DNA of 64,000 nt from Candidatus Arcticimaribacter forsetii. Its GTDB lineage: Bacteria > Bacteroidota > Bacteroidia > Flavobacteriales > Flavobacteriaceae. The notes below the pieces were generated by a model. It did not search any database. It worked only from the letters and a program-made list of their open reading frames with translations, and had not been told where the DNA came from. Made by a program: the position numbers and the translations under genes. Below are positions 8,661-17,069 of the stretch, piece by piece. The first letter of the stretch is position 1, and each line of letters starts with the position of its first letter. The stretch is from positions 1,116,001 through 1,180,000 of the forward strand of contig NZ_OU342399.1 in assembly GCF_910589745.1 (NCBI RefSeq). Reading direction: 5' to 3'.

Positions 8661-10115
8661 ATGAGATTCAACCCTTCCTTCTTACTATTCCTAACCTTTT
8701 TTGTTTCCAATGCGCAGTCGAAGCAAATTCAAGTAGTAGATACTTTAAGCTCGAAACCCATTCCGTATGCAACGGTTCATTTTTCTAATAACAGAGGATT
8801 AATAACCGATGAAGCGGGATATTTTGAGTTGGTTCCGGAGCAAGTTCTAATAAACGACTCGCTCTTTGTTTCTTCCATGGGATACGATCGGCTTGCGGTA
8901 GACTTAAAAGAGCTCAAAGACAGCATTCTTTATGTTATGCCCGAAGCAATTGCTTTAGACAATGTTATTTTAACCAATAAGAATTATACCACTGAAAAGA
9001 TATTGTCCCTGGCAAAAGACCGCTTGGAGCAAAATTATTCTACTGATTACAGCAAAAAACGTCTGTTTCATAAAAGTGTGTATTCCCAGAACATCACCCG
9101 AGTGAACATCGACAAATACAAATCATCAATTGTAGAACTCAACCGTGCCTTAGTCGATAGTTTTTTACAGTATATGCCCAGAACAAACAAATATACTACA
9201 GAAACTCTGGCCTATTATGCAGGGAATTTTGAAGAAGACAACCAAAAAATTAATTTAATAAAAGCCCGTCAGACCTACGATAAGGGGGACGAATTGTACG
9301 AATCTTTACAAGAAGGGCTGGGCGATATTTTAAAAGAAAACCTCAAACCCAATTCGTATTTTAAGGTAAAATCAGGTTTTTTCTTTGGTGGGGATATGGA
9401 TATCACGGGACTAGAAGAAGCGGACAGTACCGATTTGAATCAGCTTAAAGAATTTGAAAAGAAAGAAGCCGCACGGAAGTTAGAAGAGCAAGAGAACTTT
9501 GCTAAATACCGAAAAAAAAATATTGCTGGTCTTTATTCCGAGTTGTTCTTCGCTGATAATTCCGATTTAAATGTACTCGATAAACCCAACCGCTATACGT
9601 TCTCTGAACCTGAATTAACCCTCGAGGGTAATGACCTAAACTATATCATCCGCTATCGACCCAAAGGGCGCGAAGATTTTGAAGGAACCCTCCACATTAA
9701 TTCTGAGGATTTTGGGGTTACCCGCTTGGATTTTAAGAATGTAAAATCCCTTTTTAAGCTGAAGTTATTGGGAGTAACCATTGATCAAAACCAAAAAGAA
9801 GGACGCATGATGTTCTCTAAAAACAAGAACAACCAATACACGCTGACCTATTTACAGATTAAAAAAGGTTCTGTTTTTTCTTTAGACCGCCCCCTAAAAT
9901 TCATCGAGAAAAACAAGTTTGTAAAGGGGAGGAGGAAGCAGAATCAAGTTTCGATGCGATTGGACTTTGCTGTTTCTTCTCAGTCTCAATACGAGCTTCG
10001 CGTGTTCGATTACGAGCCTATCGATGAAGCGACCTTCGAGGCAATGGAAGAGAAAAACGAAGTTCTGCCTAAGTATTACGATACTTTTACAACCAATTTC
10101 TGGGAAGAATTTTAG
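8661..10115 (+). CDS. Secreted CarboxypepD_reg-like domain protein of unknown function
   Basis: 484 residues. A signal peptide (residues 1-20, cleaved near SNAQ/SK) is followed by a carboxypeptidase-regulatory-like beta-sandwich at about 22-100: VVDTLSSKPIPYATVHF, a GLITDEAGYFEL turn, and FVSSMGYDRLAV. This domain is common at the N-terminus of Bacteroidota envelope proteins. The remaining 380 residues are mixed helical (charged stretch EFEKKEAARKLEEQENFAKYRK near 260-285), then rich in beta strands. I recognise no catalytic motif. It is probably periplasmic or attached to the outer membrane. It stands alone, with 230-odd bases before it and glyA 106 bases after it. Confidence 0.8.
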   Translation: MRFNPSFLLFLTFFVSNAQSKQIQVVDTLSSKPIPYATVHFSNNRGLITDEAGYFELVPEQVLINDSLFVSSMGYDRLAVDLKELKDSILYVMPEAIALDNVILTNKNYTTEKILSLAKDRLEQNYSTDYSKKRLFHKSVYSQNITRVNIDKYKSSIVELNRALVDSFLQYMPRTNKYTTETLAYYAGNFEEDNQKINLIKARQTYDKGDELYESLQEGLGDILKENLKPNSYFKVKSGFFFGGDMDITGLEEADSTDLNQLKEFEKKEAARKLEEQENFAKYRKKNIAGLYSELFFADNSDLNVLDKPNRYTFSEPELTLEGNDLNYIIRYRPKGREDFEGTLHINSEDFGVTRLDFKNVKSLFKLKLLGVTIDQNQKEGRMMFSKNKNNQYTLTYLQIKKGSVFSLDRPLKFIEKNKFVKGRRKQNQVSMRLDFAVSSQSQYELRVFDYEPIDEATFEAMEEKNEVLPKYYDTFTTNFWEEF

Positions 10116-10196
10116 ATTTTATCCCGTTGTTAATTGCTTCCTTAATAAGTTTTCTTGAAAAGTATATTTCAATTATAAAATAACGCTTCAATTGTG

Positions 10197-10204
10197 TATT
10201 TTTG
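10197..10204 (+). promoter_or_regulatory. -7 box (TATTTTTG) for glyA
   Basis: An exact TAnnTTTG match 17 bases before the glyA ATG at 10222. No good -33 TTG is visible. The gap since the previous gene (106 bases) is long enough for an independent promoter. Confidence 0.5.
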
Positions 10205-10221
10205 TACCCTAATTTTACACT

Positions 10222-11496
10222 ATGCAAAGAGACACTATTGTTTTTGACCTGATTAATGAAGAAGAGGCTAGACAGCTGAATGGAGTTGAACTAATTGCTT
10301 CCGAGAATTTTACCAGTCCTGCTGTAATGGAGGCTACTGGTTCTGTTTTAACTAACAAATATGCCGAAGGATATCCAGGTAAACGTTACTATGGAGGTTG
10401 TGAAGTGGTAGACAAAGTTGAGCAATTGGCAATCGACCGCGCTAAGGAGCTTTTTGGAGCTGCCTACGCGAACGTTCAACCGCACTCTGGATCTCAGGCT
10501 AATACTGCTGTTTTTCATGCTTTTATTAAGCCAGGAGATAGCATCCTTGGGTTTGACCTTTCGCATGGTGGACACCTAACGCACGGATCTCCGGTTAACT
10601 TTTCGGGACGTTTGTACAAGCCACATTTCTATGGGGTACAAGAAGAAACGGGTCGTTTAGACTACGATAACATCCTTGAGATCGCTAAAGAAGTGCAACC
10701 TAAAATGATTATTGCTGGGGCTTCTGCCTATTCTCGTGATATTGACTTTGCTAAGTTTAGAAAAATCGCAGATGAAGTAGGTGCTTTTTTACTCGCCGAT
10801 ATTTCACACCCTTCTGGGTTAATTGCTACGGGAATTTTAAGTAACCCAATTCCTCACTGTCACGTGGTAACAACCACTACCCACAAAACCCTTCGTGGGC
10901 CTCGTGGTGGATTGATCCTCATGGGGGAGGACTTCGATAACCCATTCGGAATTACCCTTAAAAACGGAACTGTTCGAAAAATGTCTCACTTATTAGACAT
11001 GGCGGTATTCCCTGGGAACCAAGGGGGACCTCTAGAGCATGTTATTGCTGCTAAAGCAATTGCCTTTGGGGAATGTTTACAACCGAGCTACAAAGACTAT
11101 ATGCACCGTGTACAGAAGAATGCTGCTGCCATGGCTGCCGCTTTTGTAAGCCGCGGTTATAAGTTAATTTCGGGTGGTACTGACAACCACATGATGTTGA
11201 TCGACCTCCGCAACAAAAACATTACTGGGAAAGATGCCGAATTAGCCCTTGTAAAAGCTGAAATTACAGCCAACAAAAACATGGTTCCATTCGACGATAA
11301 GTCACCCTTTGTTACTTCTGGGATTCGTGTAGGTACAGCAGCTATTACCACTCGTGGACTGAACGAAGCCGATATGGAAACGATTGTTGGATTCATCGAT
11401 CGCGTAATCCAAGCGCCGCAAGACGAAGCTGTGCTCACCGCAGTTGGTCATGAAGTGAATGAACTAATGAAAGGAAGAGCGCTGTTCAACGCTTAG
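10222..11496 (+). CDS. glyA: Serine hydroxymethyltransferase
   Basis: 424 residues, standard length. It interconverts serine plus tetrahydrofolate with glycine plus methylene-tetrahydrofolate, using PLP, and is the main source of one-carbon units. The N-terminal [10 protein letters not shown], the [15 protein letters not shown] segment (48-61), [11 protein letters not shown] (84-94), and the PLP-lysine region [14 protein letters not shown], with K222, are all intact. The gene has its own promoter and ends in a strong terminator, so it is monocistronic. It is visibly more GC-rich than the gene that follows. Confidence 0.98.
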   Translation: MQRDTIVFDLINEEEARQLNGVELIASENFTSPAVMEATGSVLTNKYAEGYPGKRYYGGCEVVDKVEQLAIDRAKELFGAAYANVQPHSGSQANTAVFHAFIKPGDSILGFDLSHGGHLTHGSPVNFSGRLYKPHFYGVQEETGRLDYDNILEIAKEVQPKMIIAGASAYSRDIDFAKFRKIADEVGAFLLADISHPSGLIATGILSNPIPHCHVVTTTTHKTLRGPRGGLILMGEDFDNPFGITLKNGTVRKMSHLLDMAVFPGNQGGPLEHVIAAKAIAFGECLQPSYKDYMHRVQKNAAAMAAAFVSRGYKLISGGTDNHMMLIDLRNKNITGKDAELALVKAEITANKNMVPFDDKSPFVTSGIRVGTAAITTRGLNEADMETIVGFIDRVIQAPQDEAVLTAVGHEVNELMKGRALFNA

Positions 11497-11519
11497 AATT
11501 TAGAATTATATAATGTGTG

Positions 11520-11553
11520 AAAAACCCTTTACTCCCGGAGTAGAGGGTTTTTT
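11520..11553 (+). terminator. Rho-independent terminator of glyA
   Basis: A stem of about 15 pairs: AAAAACCC-TTTACTC (11520-11534) against GAGTAGA-GGGTTTTT (11538-11552), with one G-T wobble and a 3-base loop, followed by T. The A-tract on the left arm lets it work on the minus strand too, for the gene ending at 11714. Confidence 0.85.
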
Positions 11554-11575
11554 GGTTGGAGGGGTGTTTGTGGTT

Positions 11576-11706
11576 GTGTAACGGTCTCGTATAAGAATAG
11601 TAGCGGATTTTTACGTACTTACTTTTCGGTTAAACACAGACTTTTATATATTTACTTGCTTTGATTTCAGCGATTAAACCGCTATTATTTTTATACAATG
11701 TTGGCA
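11576..11706. repeat. attC-like imperfect inverted repeat next to the HEPN gene
   Basis: The arms GTATAAGAATAGTAGCGG (11589-11606) and CCGCTATTATTTTTATAC (11679-11696) pair over 18 bases with only two G-T wobbles. The 72 bases between them contain a second, weaker pairing (CGGTTAA with TTAAACCG). Outside the stem, GTGTAAC (11576-11582) and GTTGGCA (11700-11706) sit where the RYYYAAC and GTTRRRY core sites of an integron attC would be, though each deviates from consensus. The length, 131 bases, fits the upper range of attC sites. No integrase is in the window. See the gene at 11714. Confidence 0.6.
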
Positions 11707-11708
11707 GC
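11695..11708 (+). repeat. Left copy of inverted repeat ACAATGTTGGCAGC
   Basis: ACAAT-GTTGGCAGC here is matched in inverted orientation by GCTGCCAAC-t-ATTGT at 13065-13079, with one extra base in the right copy. The two copies tightly bracket the single gene between them, 5 bases beyond its stop and 19 bases before its start. Confidence 0.6.
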
Positions 11709-11713
11709 TGCCT

Positions 11714-13045
11714 TTATTCTTTTTCAACTTTTACAGGTGTTACTACTTCTTTATTTTTCTCTTTAAAAAACTTTGATTCCTTTTTAAAGTTTTTATACTC
11801 TTCAGTTTCTCTAAACTCTCTTAAAATTGGAAACTCCTCTAATCGTTCAATGTTCGTTTGATTTGTATCAAGTACTACAGGTAAAATATCAAGAACTTTT
11901 TCAGTCTCTCCTCTTAAGGCAAATAAACCTAATTGGAAAATCTCTTTTTTATCAGAAAAATCAGCTTTAATAATGTCTGTTTCTATTGATTTGTATTCTC
12001 CAATTTCCTTTTTACATAACCAATAGTTTATTTGTGCTATTACTTTGTCAACTGGATGAATTTGGGCGTCTTTAAGTGAAAAGTAACACAAGCCTTCACA
12101 GATGTTCCAACGTGAGTGTAACAAATTTTCATATACAATAGCTCCTAAAATCTCACCTCTATTTGTGTCTTCTGGTCCCAATTTTTTCCATAATTCTGCC
12201 CCAATGAGTATGAAAGCCTTCTGTAATTTACAAATAGCATTGTCTAAATAATCCCTATCAACTATTAGCCTGTCATTAATTGATACGCCTTTTCTTTGAT
12301 TTTTATCAACTTTTGAAAGATAAATTGAATTTACAGTTCCTCCATTATGGACAAAAAGGTTTCTCCTTTGATAAACCTCAATTAATTCGTCCTTTATATC
12401 TGTTAGATAACCTAACTCAAGTGATAATTCAGATTTTAAAAGATTAATCCAACTTTCAAAATTACCCCTCAAAATTTCATCAATTTTCACGTCAATGAGA
12501 TATTTTTCAGCATCTTCTATGGAACCAAAACTTTTCAATTCAGTTAGAGTCATTGTTCTTTTTTGAACTCCTGCTGATTCTGGATGTTTATCATAAAAGA
12601 AATGAAGTAATTGAGAAAAAAACCATTCCACTGAACTCAATGCAGAAATCAACGAGTTGGTGTAAAGTTGTTCGATGTGTTTTCTGTTTTTTCTAACATT
12701 ATCAAGATGTTTCGATACTTCGCTGTTGGAATTTGAAATCTTAATAGCCATTACTTTTTCGCTATCGTCATCTTTTTTCTCAAACTTAACCTCGGGAATT
12801 TCTTTATATTTTTCATCTAATTCCTTTGTTATTTTTTCTTGAAATTCGATAAACTTTTCCTTGTCCTTTTCTTCTATATCTTCTCCACTACTCAAAACCT
12901 CTTTGAGCATAGCAGATAATATTATTGGCTGGATATGTTGGTCGTGTTCCTCAAGTTTTTCGGTCAGAAAAGGGTCGATTAATTCGACAAAGTCTCGAAG
13001 TCCGATTAGGTTTTCGTTGAAGTCAATTATTTGTTTATCTAACAT
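11714..13045 (-). CDS. Predicted HEPN-type protein (RNLFVH motif), accessory gene
   Basis: 443 residues, almost entirely helical, with no signal peptide or membrane segment. Residues about 125-235 look like a HEPN four-helix bundle ending in the diagnostic R-x4-H motif: R228-NLFV-H233, followed by NGG, as in HEPN ribonucleases of toxin-antitoxin and phage-defence systems. A charged helical stretch (about 55-95) precedes it, and the C-terminal 180 residues look like a helical-repeat region (LCYFSLKDAQIHPVDKVIAQ). The function is not known; RNase activity is an inference from the motif. The gene is AT-rich, stands alone between core genes, and lies between inverted GTTGGCAGC copies, which suggests it was gained as a cassette. 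No obvious antitoxin partner is adjacent. Confidence 0.7.
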   Translation of the reverse strand: MLDKQIIDFNENLIGLRDFVELIDPFLTEKLEEHDQHIQPIILSAMLKEVLSSGEDIEEKDKEKFIEFQEKITKELDEKYKEIPEVKFEKKDDDSEKVMAIKISNSNSEVSKHLDNVRKNRKHIEQLYTNSLISALSSVEWFFSQLLHFFYDKHPESAGVQKRTMTLTELKSFGSIEDAEKYLIDVKIDEILRGNFESWINLLKSELSLELGYLTDIKDELIEVYQRRNLFVHNGGTVNSIYLSKVDKNQRKGVSINDRLIVDRDYLDNAICKLQKAFILIGAELWKKLGPEDTNRGEILGAIVYENLLHSRWNICEGLCYFSLKDAQIHPVDKVIAQINYWLCKKEIGEYKSIETDIIKADFSDKKEIFQLGLFALRGETEKVLDILPVVLDTNQTNIERLEEFPILREFRETEEYKNFKKESKFFKEKNKEVVTPVKVEKE

Positions 13046-13411
13046 TTGGTTTATTTTTCAGGTTGCTGCCAACTATTGTGTATACACACCTTTAAGTGTG
13101 TTTATTTCGGTTATATTTTTATTTTGTTCCACAATACTTCCTAAATCGGCATGTATTGTTGAACTTTTTGCTTTGTAACAAACAACCAAAGAGTTATTTA
13201 TTACCCAATTCCTTGAGTCACTCTTCATTTATAAAAACAAACTCCCAAAAAGGGGATAAAAATTTAAGCCACTCTCAACGAATCGATTACAGTATTTAAA
13301 ATAAATAAAGGGGTGGGGCATAGGTTTCTCATGACATAGAACAGATTTGGGTGCTGTTAGTCAAATGTACTAAAAAACTACTTATAAATTGTATTTTATA
13401 ATATAGGTATT
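13046..13411. other. 366-base non-coding stretch upstream of the HEPN gene
   Basis: It holds the right-hand inverted repeat copy (13065-13079), a perfect 12-base palindrome TGTGTATACACA (13077-13088), and a stem CACAATAC/GTATTGTTG around 13132-13165. The rest is AT-rich and without recognisable genes; short open frames here have no protein-like composition. It probably contains the left-going promoter of the HEPN gene, but no exact TAnnTTTG box is visible. Confidence 0.5.
13065..13079 (-). repeat. Right copy of inverted repeat (GCTGCCAACTATTGT)
   Basis: Read on the minus strand this is ACAAT-A-GTTGGCAGC, matching 11695-11708 apart from one inserted A. It ends 19 bases upstream of the HEPN gene start. 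Confidence 0.6.
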
Positions 13412-13801
13412 TTAGCTAAATAAGGTCCTTATGTTTTGCGGAATTCGAAGTAGTTTCTGCGAGGCGGGGTCTAGGTAGCACCATTGCGTGGAGCACTGAG
13501 CTACAAGGGTATTGGTTCCTGCTAGGTAAAACAGAACCTTTCGTTCGCTTAAAAAACCCTCGGTAAGGGCTACGTGGGTTTCTATTAAAAGGGTGTCGCC
13601 TAGTTTTGCTTGGCGTTTGTATTCGATGTGGTGGGAGCGTACTATCCAAAGACCATAGGTTTCTTTAGAATTGGCTATTAAACTTTGCCAATGGGCGCCG
13701 GCAATATCTTGTACCCATTGTAAGTACTGAACGTTATTGACGTGCTGTAACTCGTCTAGATGAGCTTCTGTAACGGTAACTTCTTGGGTATATTTTTTCA
13801 A
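13412..13801 (-). CDS. Acyl-CoA thioesterase, hotdog fold (4HBT type)
   Basis: 129 residues, the length of a single hotdog domain. The motif LDELQHVNNVQYLQWVQDIAG (about 15-35) matches the active-site region of 4-hydroxybenzoyl-CoA-type thioesterases, in which an Asp or Glu near HVNN and the helix start bind the thioester. It probably releases CoA from a short- or medium-chain acyl-CoA in the cytoplasm; the substrate cannot be read from sequence. One base separates it from the cyclotransferase gene upstream, so the two form an operon. Confidence 0.88.
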   Translation of the reverse strand: MKKYTQEVTVTEAHLDELQHVNNVQYLQWVQDIAGAHWQSLIANSKETYGLWIVRSHHIEYKRQAKLGDTLLIETHVALTEGFLSERKVLFYLAGTNTLVAQCSTQWCYLDPASQKLLRIPQNIRTLFS

Positions 13802-13802
13802 C

Positions 13803-14825
13803 TTATTTCTTTTGGAGGGTTACTTCAAAGAGTTTGCTCCAGTTTTTACCGGTTACAAAAAATGTTTTTCTCCCCGGGTGGTATGCAATTCCGTTAAGTA
13901 CGTCTAGGTTGGGAATTTGTTCAACTTTTTTTCGAAGTCCAGCAAAATTCACAATCCCCTCAACGGCTCCGTTCTTGGGGTTAATAATTACAACAACATC
14001 TTTCTGAGCTTGGTAGGTGTTGGCGTAGATGAATCCGTTGACCCATTCGAGCTCGTTAATTTTCGTAACAATAGTTTTGTTGGTGGTCGCTTCCACATAA
14101 GAGATCTCCTTTTGGGTTTGGGCGTCTAGGGTCCATATTTTAGCCGATCCGTCGGATTTATACAGCTGGGTTCCGTCGTTACATAAACCCCATCCTTCTT
14201 TACTTTGGTTGTAAACGAAGCTGCGCTCCATTTCCATATTCTCTTTGTTGTACACAAAACCGGTGTTGCTTTGCCATGTCAGTTGGATTATTTTATCGTT
14301 TATTAGCGTCAGTCCTTCTCCAAAATAAGAGGCGTCTAAGTCGATCTTCTTTTCAACCTTTCCAGTTTTATAATTTACTTTTCTAAGGCTCGATTTCGTT
14401 CTTAGCCCGGTACTTTCGTAAAGCGTTTCACCATCAAATTCTAATCCCTGGGTATAGGCAGCTTTATCGTGCGGAAATTCGTTTAGTAGGGTGTAAGTGT
14501 ATAAACTCGGCGCATTCTTGTTTAGTAAGCGCACATTAGAATTTAGAGTGTATTTATTCCCCTCAATGAATAGGTTAGCCTGTATAGGAACATCGCCAAG
14601 AACTGCATTTTCTTCAAACCTATGGGTAGATTCAATTCGAGTACCACGAGCGGTGTAGTGAATGGAATCTAGGACTATATTTTTTTTGTTTTTTAGGCTT
14701 AGTTGTAGCGTATCTCCGGTTACAAAGGTCTTTTGGTTGACCTTTAGGGTTATTTTGGGATCCTTATTTTCGTTGCCACAGCTCTTCAGGGCAATGATAG
14801 TCAGGAGCATAGTAATCCATTTCAT
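13803..14825 (-). CDS. Glutaminyl-peptide cyclotransferase (glutamine cyclotransferase) lipoprotein
   Basis: 340 residues from the ATG at 14825. The open frame extends to 14966, but that extension runs into the SRP RNA and is not coding. The N-terminus MKWITMLLTIIALKSC is a lipoprotein signal with C16 as the lipid-bearing cysteine. After a small beta domain comes the five-bladed propeller of the plant/bacterial glutamine cyclotransferase family, with family stretches FPHDKAAYTQGLEFDG, YESTGLRTKSSLRKV, and the late NVLNGIAYHPGRKTFFVTGK. It should convert N-terminal glutamine of secreted peptides to pyroglutamate in the periplasm. It is followed by the thioesterase gene. Confidence 0.9.
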   Translation of the reverse strand: MKWITMLLTIIALKSCGNENKDPKITLKVNQKTFVTGDTLQLSLKNKKNIVLDSIHYTARGTRIESTHRFEENAVLGDVPIQANLFIEGNKYTLNSNVRLLNKNAPSLYTYTLLNEFPHDKAAYTQGLEFDGETLYESTGLRTKSSLRKVNYKTGKVEKKIDLDASYFGEGLTLINDKIIQLTWQSNTGFVYNKENMEMERSFVYNQSKEGWGLCNDGTQLYKSDGSAKIWTLDAQTQKEISYVEATTNKTIVTKINELEWVNGFIYANTYQAQKDVVVIINPKNGAVEGIVNFAGLRKKVEQIPNLDVLNGIAYHPGRKTFFVTGKNWSKLFEVTLQKK

Positions 14826-14875
14826 AAAAAATAATTTAGTTAAAAGTAGTTTATGAAATTTAGACCACAAAATGA

Positions 14876-14906
14876 TTGTGCAAAAAGAGTTTGCAATGTA
14901 TATTTG
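14876..14906 (+). promoter_or_regulatory. Promoter of the SRP RNA gene
   Basis: TTG (14876-14878), a 20-base spacer, and TATATTTG (14899-14906) match the Bacteroidota promoter (-33 TTG, -7 TAnnTTTG). The RNA begins 5 bases after the -7 box, exactly where transcription should start. Confidence 0.75.
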
Positions 14907-14910
14907 CAGC

Positions 14911-15006
14911 GGGCAAGTCCTATACAACCAGCTCCTGTTGAATCCCCCAGGGCGGGAACGCAGCAAGGGTAAATGGTCGTAGCGGTGTGATATAGGTCGC
15001 TTGCCC
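14911..15006 (+). ncRNA. ffs: Signal recognition particle RNA (small bacterial type)
   Basis: The 5' end GGGCAAG pairs with CTTGCCC at 15000-15006 to close a single long hairpin of about 96 bases. The conserved SRP core is present: CCCCCAGGGCGGGAACGCAG, with its GGAA-type loop, followed by CAAGGGTAAATGG, the binding site for the Ffh M domain. A T-run (15007-15012) directly after the stem ends transcription. With Ffh it delivers nascent membrane proteins to the membrane. Confidence 0.93.
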
Positions 15007-15029
15007 TTTTTTCTTTACAAAACGCAAAT

Positions 15030-15836
15030 ATGGGTTACGTAGTCTTAGTTACCGGCGCTTCTTCAGGTTTAGGAAAATCCATTGCTTTTCATTTACACAA
15101 TCTAGGTCATACAGTTTACGGAACCAGTAGAGACCCAAAAAAATATACGGAGGATTTTCCTTTTAGCTTATTGTCACTCGATGTAACAGATGCTGCTTCT
15201 ATTGAGGCTTTGTTAATTGAACTAGAAAAAAAGGAAACCAAGATAGACGTGCTAATTAATAACGCTGGCGTTGGAATTACAGGTCCTGTTGAAGAAACTT
15301 CATTAGATGCTATCCGCGCTAATTTTGAAACAAACTTCTTTGGGCCGCTTGCCATGATTCAGGGGGTTTTACCTCTGATGCGAAAAAACAACAACGGAAT
15401 CATCATAAACATAACCTCAATTGCAGGCTATATGGGTCTTCCTTTTAGAGGAGCCTATTCCGCCTCAAAAGGGGCATTGAATATTATTTCGGAAGCCCTA
15501 CGTTTAGAAATTGCAGCACAAGGAATTCGACTGATGACTCTTGCTCCGGGTGATTATGCCACAGATATTGCCTCAAGACGTTTTCATGCTCCTGTTATTG
15601 AGGGGTCTCCGTACCAAAAAGCATATCAAGAAAGTTTAGACACCATGGATTCTCATGTAGACGGAGGAAACGATCCTATTGAGATTGCCCATAGGGTGGC
15701 GGAGCTTATCCATTTAAAAAAACCACGACCACACTATCTTGTCGGTCCTTTGTTGCAGAAGTTTTCTTTGACTTTGAAAAAGATTTTACCACAAAAAGCT
15801 TACGAAAAACTTCTAAAGAACCATTATAAACTCTAA
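15030..15836 (+). CDS. SDR family oxidoreductase
   Basis: 268 residues, a classical short-chain dehydrogenase. The NAD(P)-binding motif TGASSGLG is at residues 8-15, NNAG at 77-80, the catalytic Ser at S130 (INITS), and Y143-SAS-K147. TSRDPKK just after beta-2 suggests a preference for NADPH. The C-terminal tail (residues 215-268) resembles the retinol-dehydrogenase-like SDR subgroup, but the substrate is unknown. It starts 17 bases after the SRP RNA T-run with no separate promoter visible, so read-through from the SRP promoter is possible. It is followed by fsa after 22 bases. Confidence 0.9.
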   Translation: MGYVVLVTGASSGLGKSIAFHLHNLGHTVYGTSRDPKKYTEDFPFSLLSLDVTDAASIEALLIELEKKETKIDVLINNAGVGITGPVEETSLDAIRANFETNFFGPLAMIQGVLPLMRKNNNGIIINITSIAGYMGLPFRGAYSASKGALNIISEALRLEIAAQGIRLMTLAPGDYATDIASRRFHAPVIEGSPYQKAYQESLDTMDSHVDGGNDPIEIAHRVAELIHLKKPRPHYLVGPLLQKFSLTLKKILPQKAYEKLLKNHYKL

Positions 15837-15858
15837 TTTTGAACAAAACACTTTTATT

Positions 15859-16512
15859 ATGAAATTTTTTATCGATACAGCCAATCTAGATCAAATTAAA
15901 GAAGCGGAAGCTCTTGGAGTTTTAGATGGTGTTACAACAAACCCATCTTTAATGGCTAAAGAAGGAATTACAGGACGTGAAAACATATTAAAGCACTATG
16001 TTGCTATTTGTGAGGCAGTAGAAGGGGATGTTTCTGCAGAAGTAATTGCTACGGATATCGATGGAATGATTAAGGAAGGAGAGGAGCTTGCAGCTTTACA
16101 CCCACAGATTGTTGTTAAAATTCCAATGATTGAAGATGGTATTAAAGCTTTAAAATATTTTTCAGATCAAGGGATCAGAACCAACTGTACTTTAATATTC
16201 TCTGCAGGTCAAGCTTTGCTTGCTGCTAAAGCTGGAGCAACTTATGTTTCTCCGTTTATTGGTCGTTTGGACGATATTTCTACTGATGGATTGGGATTGA
16301 TTCAAGAAATTCGCGATATCTATGACAATTACGACTTTGGAACCGAAATTCTTGCTGCTTCTGTTCGTCACACCATGCACGTTATTGACTGTGCGAAAAT
16401 AGGTGCCGATGTAATGACTGGACCGCTTAGTTCTATTAAAGGGTTAATGAAACACCCTCTTACAGATAGCGGATTGGCTCAGTTTTTAGCGGATCACAAA
16501 AAAGGAAACTAA
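15859..16512 (+). CDS. fsa: Fructose-6-phosphate aldolase / TalC-type transaldolase
   Basis: 217 residues, the size of the small FSA/TalC group. It either cleaves fructose 6-phosphate or acts as a transaldolase in the pentose phosphate pathway; in organisms of this group it is usually the transaldolase. [24 protein letters not shown] (23-36), the Schiff-base lysine K87 in IVVKIPM, and the [20 protein letters not shown] region are all conserved. Its stop overlaps that of the convergent tag gene by 4 bases. Confidence 0.94.
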   Translation: MKFFIDTANLDQIKEAEALGVLDGVTTNPSLMAKEGITGRENILKHYVAICEAVEGDVSAEVIATDIDGMIKEGEELAALHPQIVVKIPMIEDGIKALKYFSDQGIRTNCTLIFSAGQALLAAKAGATYVSPFIGRLDDISTDGLGLIQEIRDIYDNYDFGTEILAASVRHTMHVIDCAKIGADVMTGPLSSIKGLMKHPLTDSGLAQFLADHKKGN

Positions 16513-17069
16513 GATTTTTTAATAGACCAATTAGGGTGTTCGGCTATGGTTTTTTCATAGATTGGACACCCTTTTTCATGCGCTCCTTCTAAATAACCGT
16601 TTCCCATTAAGAATTCTTTGGTGATTTCTTTCCCAGTGAATTTAAAGGTCTTTTTGAATAGTTTAATCCACTCCTCAACGGATAAATCTCCTTGTTTATT
16701 CAGCCACGCCTCAAAGGAGCCAGCTGTTTTTTGAAGTTCTAACAGCTGTTGTGCATTGTAGATTATTGCGGTTATTTTTCCACGCATTCTGATTATTCCA
16801 GCATCTTGCATGAGGCGTTCTATGTCATCCGCATTAAAGTTTGCAATGGCTTGAATGTTATAGTTAGCGTAGGCTTTTTTTATAGTCTCTCTTTTGTTTA
16901 AAATGGTATTCCAAGATAAACCTGCTTGGTTAATTTCGAGGATTAAACTACCAAATAACGCCTCGTCCGTTTGGGCTTTGAATCCATATTCGGTGTCGTG
17001 ATATTGTTTGTGTAGTTCGGAAAGTTTCCCTTGGGATGCCGCTAAGCAATACGAATTATTAACTTCCAT
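16509..17069 (-). CDS. tag: DNA-3-methyladenine glycosylase I
   Basis: 186 residues, normal for Tag. It removes 3-methyladenine from alkylated DNA. YHDTEYG with H24, [13 protein letters not shown] (49-61) and [11 protein letters not shown] (89-99) are characteristic. The zinc-snap ligands appear conserved as C8, H24, H164 and C168 (HEKGC), although C8 lies a few residues further from H24 than in E. coli. The start codon overlaps the stop of the upstream lipoprotein gene (TAATG), so the two are coupled. Confidence 0.93.
   Translation of the reverse strand: MEVNNSYCLAASQGKLSELHKQYHDTEYGFKAQTDEALFGSLILEINQAGLSWNTILNKRETIKKAYANYNIQAIANFNADDIERLMQDAGIIRMRGKITAIIYNAQQLLELQKTAGSFEAWLNKQGDLSVEEWIKLFKKTFKFTGKEITKEFLMGNGYLEGAHEKGCPIYEKTIAEHPNWSIKKS

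Noticed and set aside
11576-13079. A complete integron or transposon
   Set aside because: No integrase or transposase is present, the attC core sites deviate from consensus, and no target-site duplication was found. Only the inverted repeats and the single gene are supported.
13077-13088. Perfect palindrome TGTGTATACACA upstream of the HEPN gene
   Set aside because: Such a short AT-rich palindrome can arise by chance. It is noted in the non-coding feature but no operator is claimed.
12861-13299. Two overlapping plus-strand frames across the start of the HEPN gene and the region upstream
   Set aside because: Composition rich in Ser, Phe and Cys, no recognisable domain, and one of them covers the coding strand of the HEPN gene. 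I leave the region as non-coding.
14826-14966. N-terminal extension of the cyclotransferase gene (47 more residues)
   Set aside because: It overlaps the SRP RNA core. The lipoprotein signal starts exactly at the ATG at 14825.
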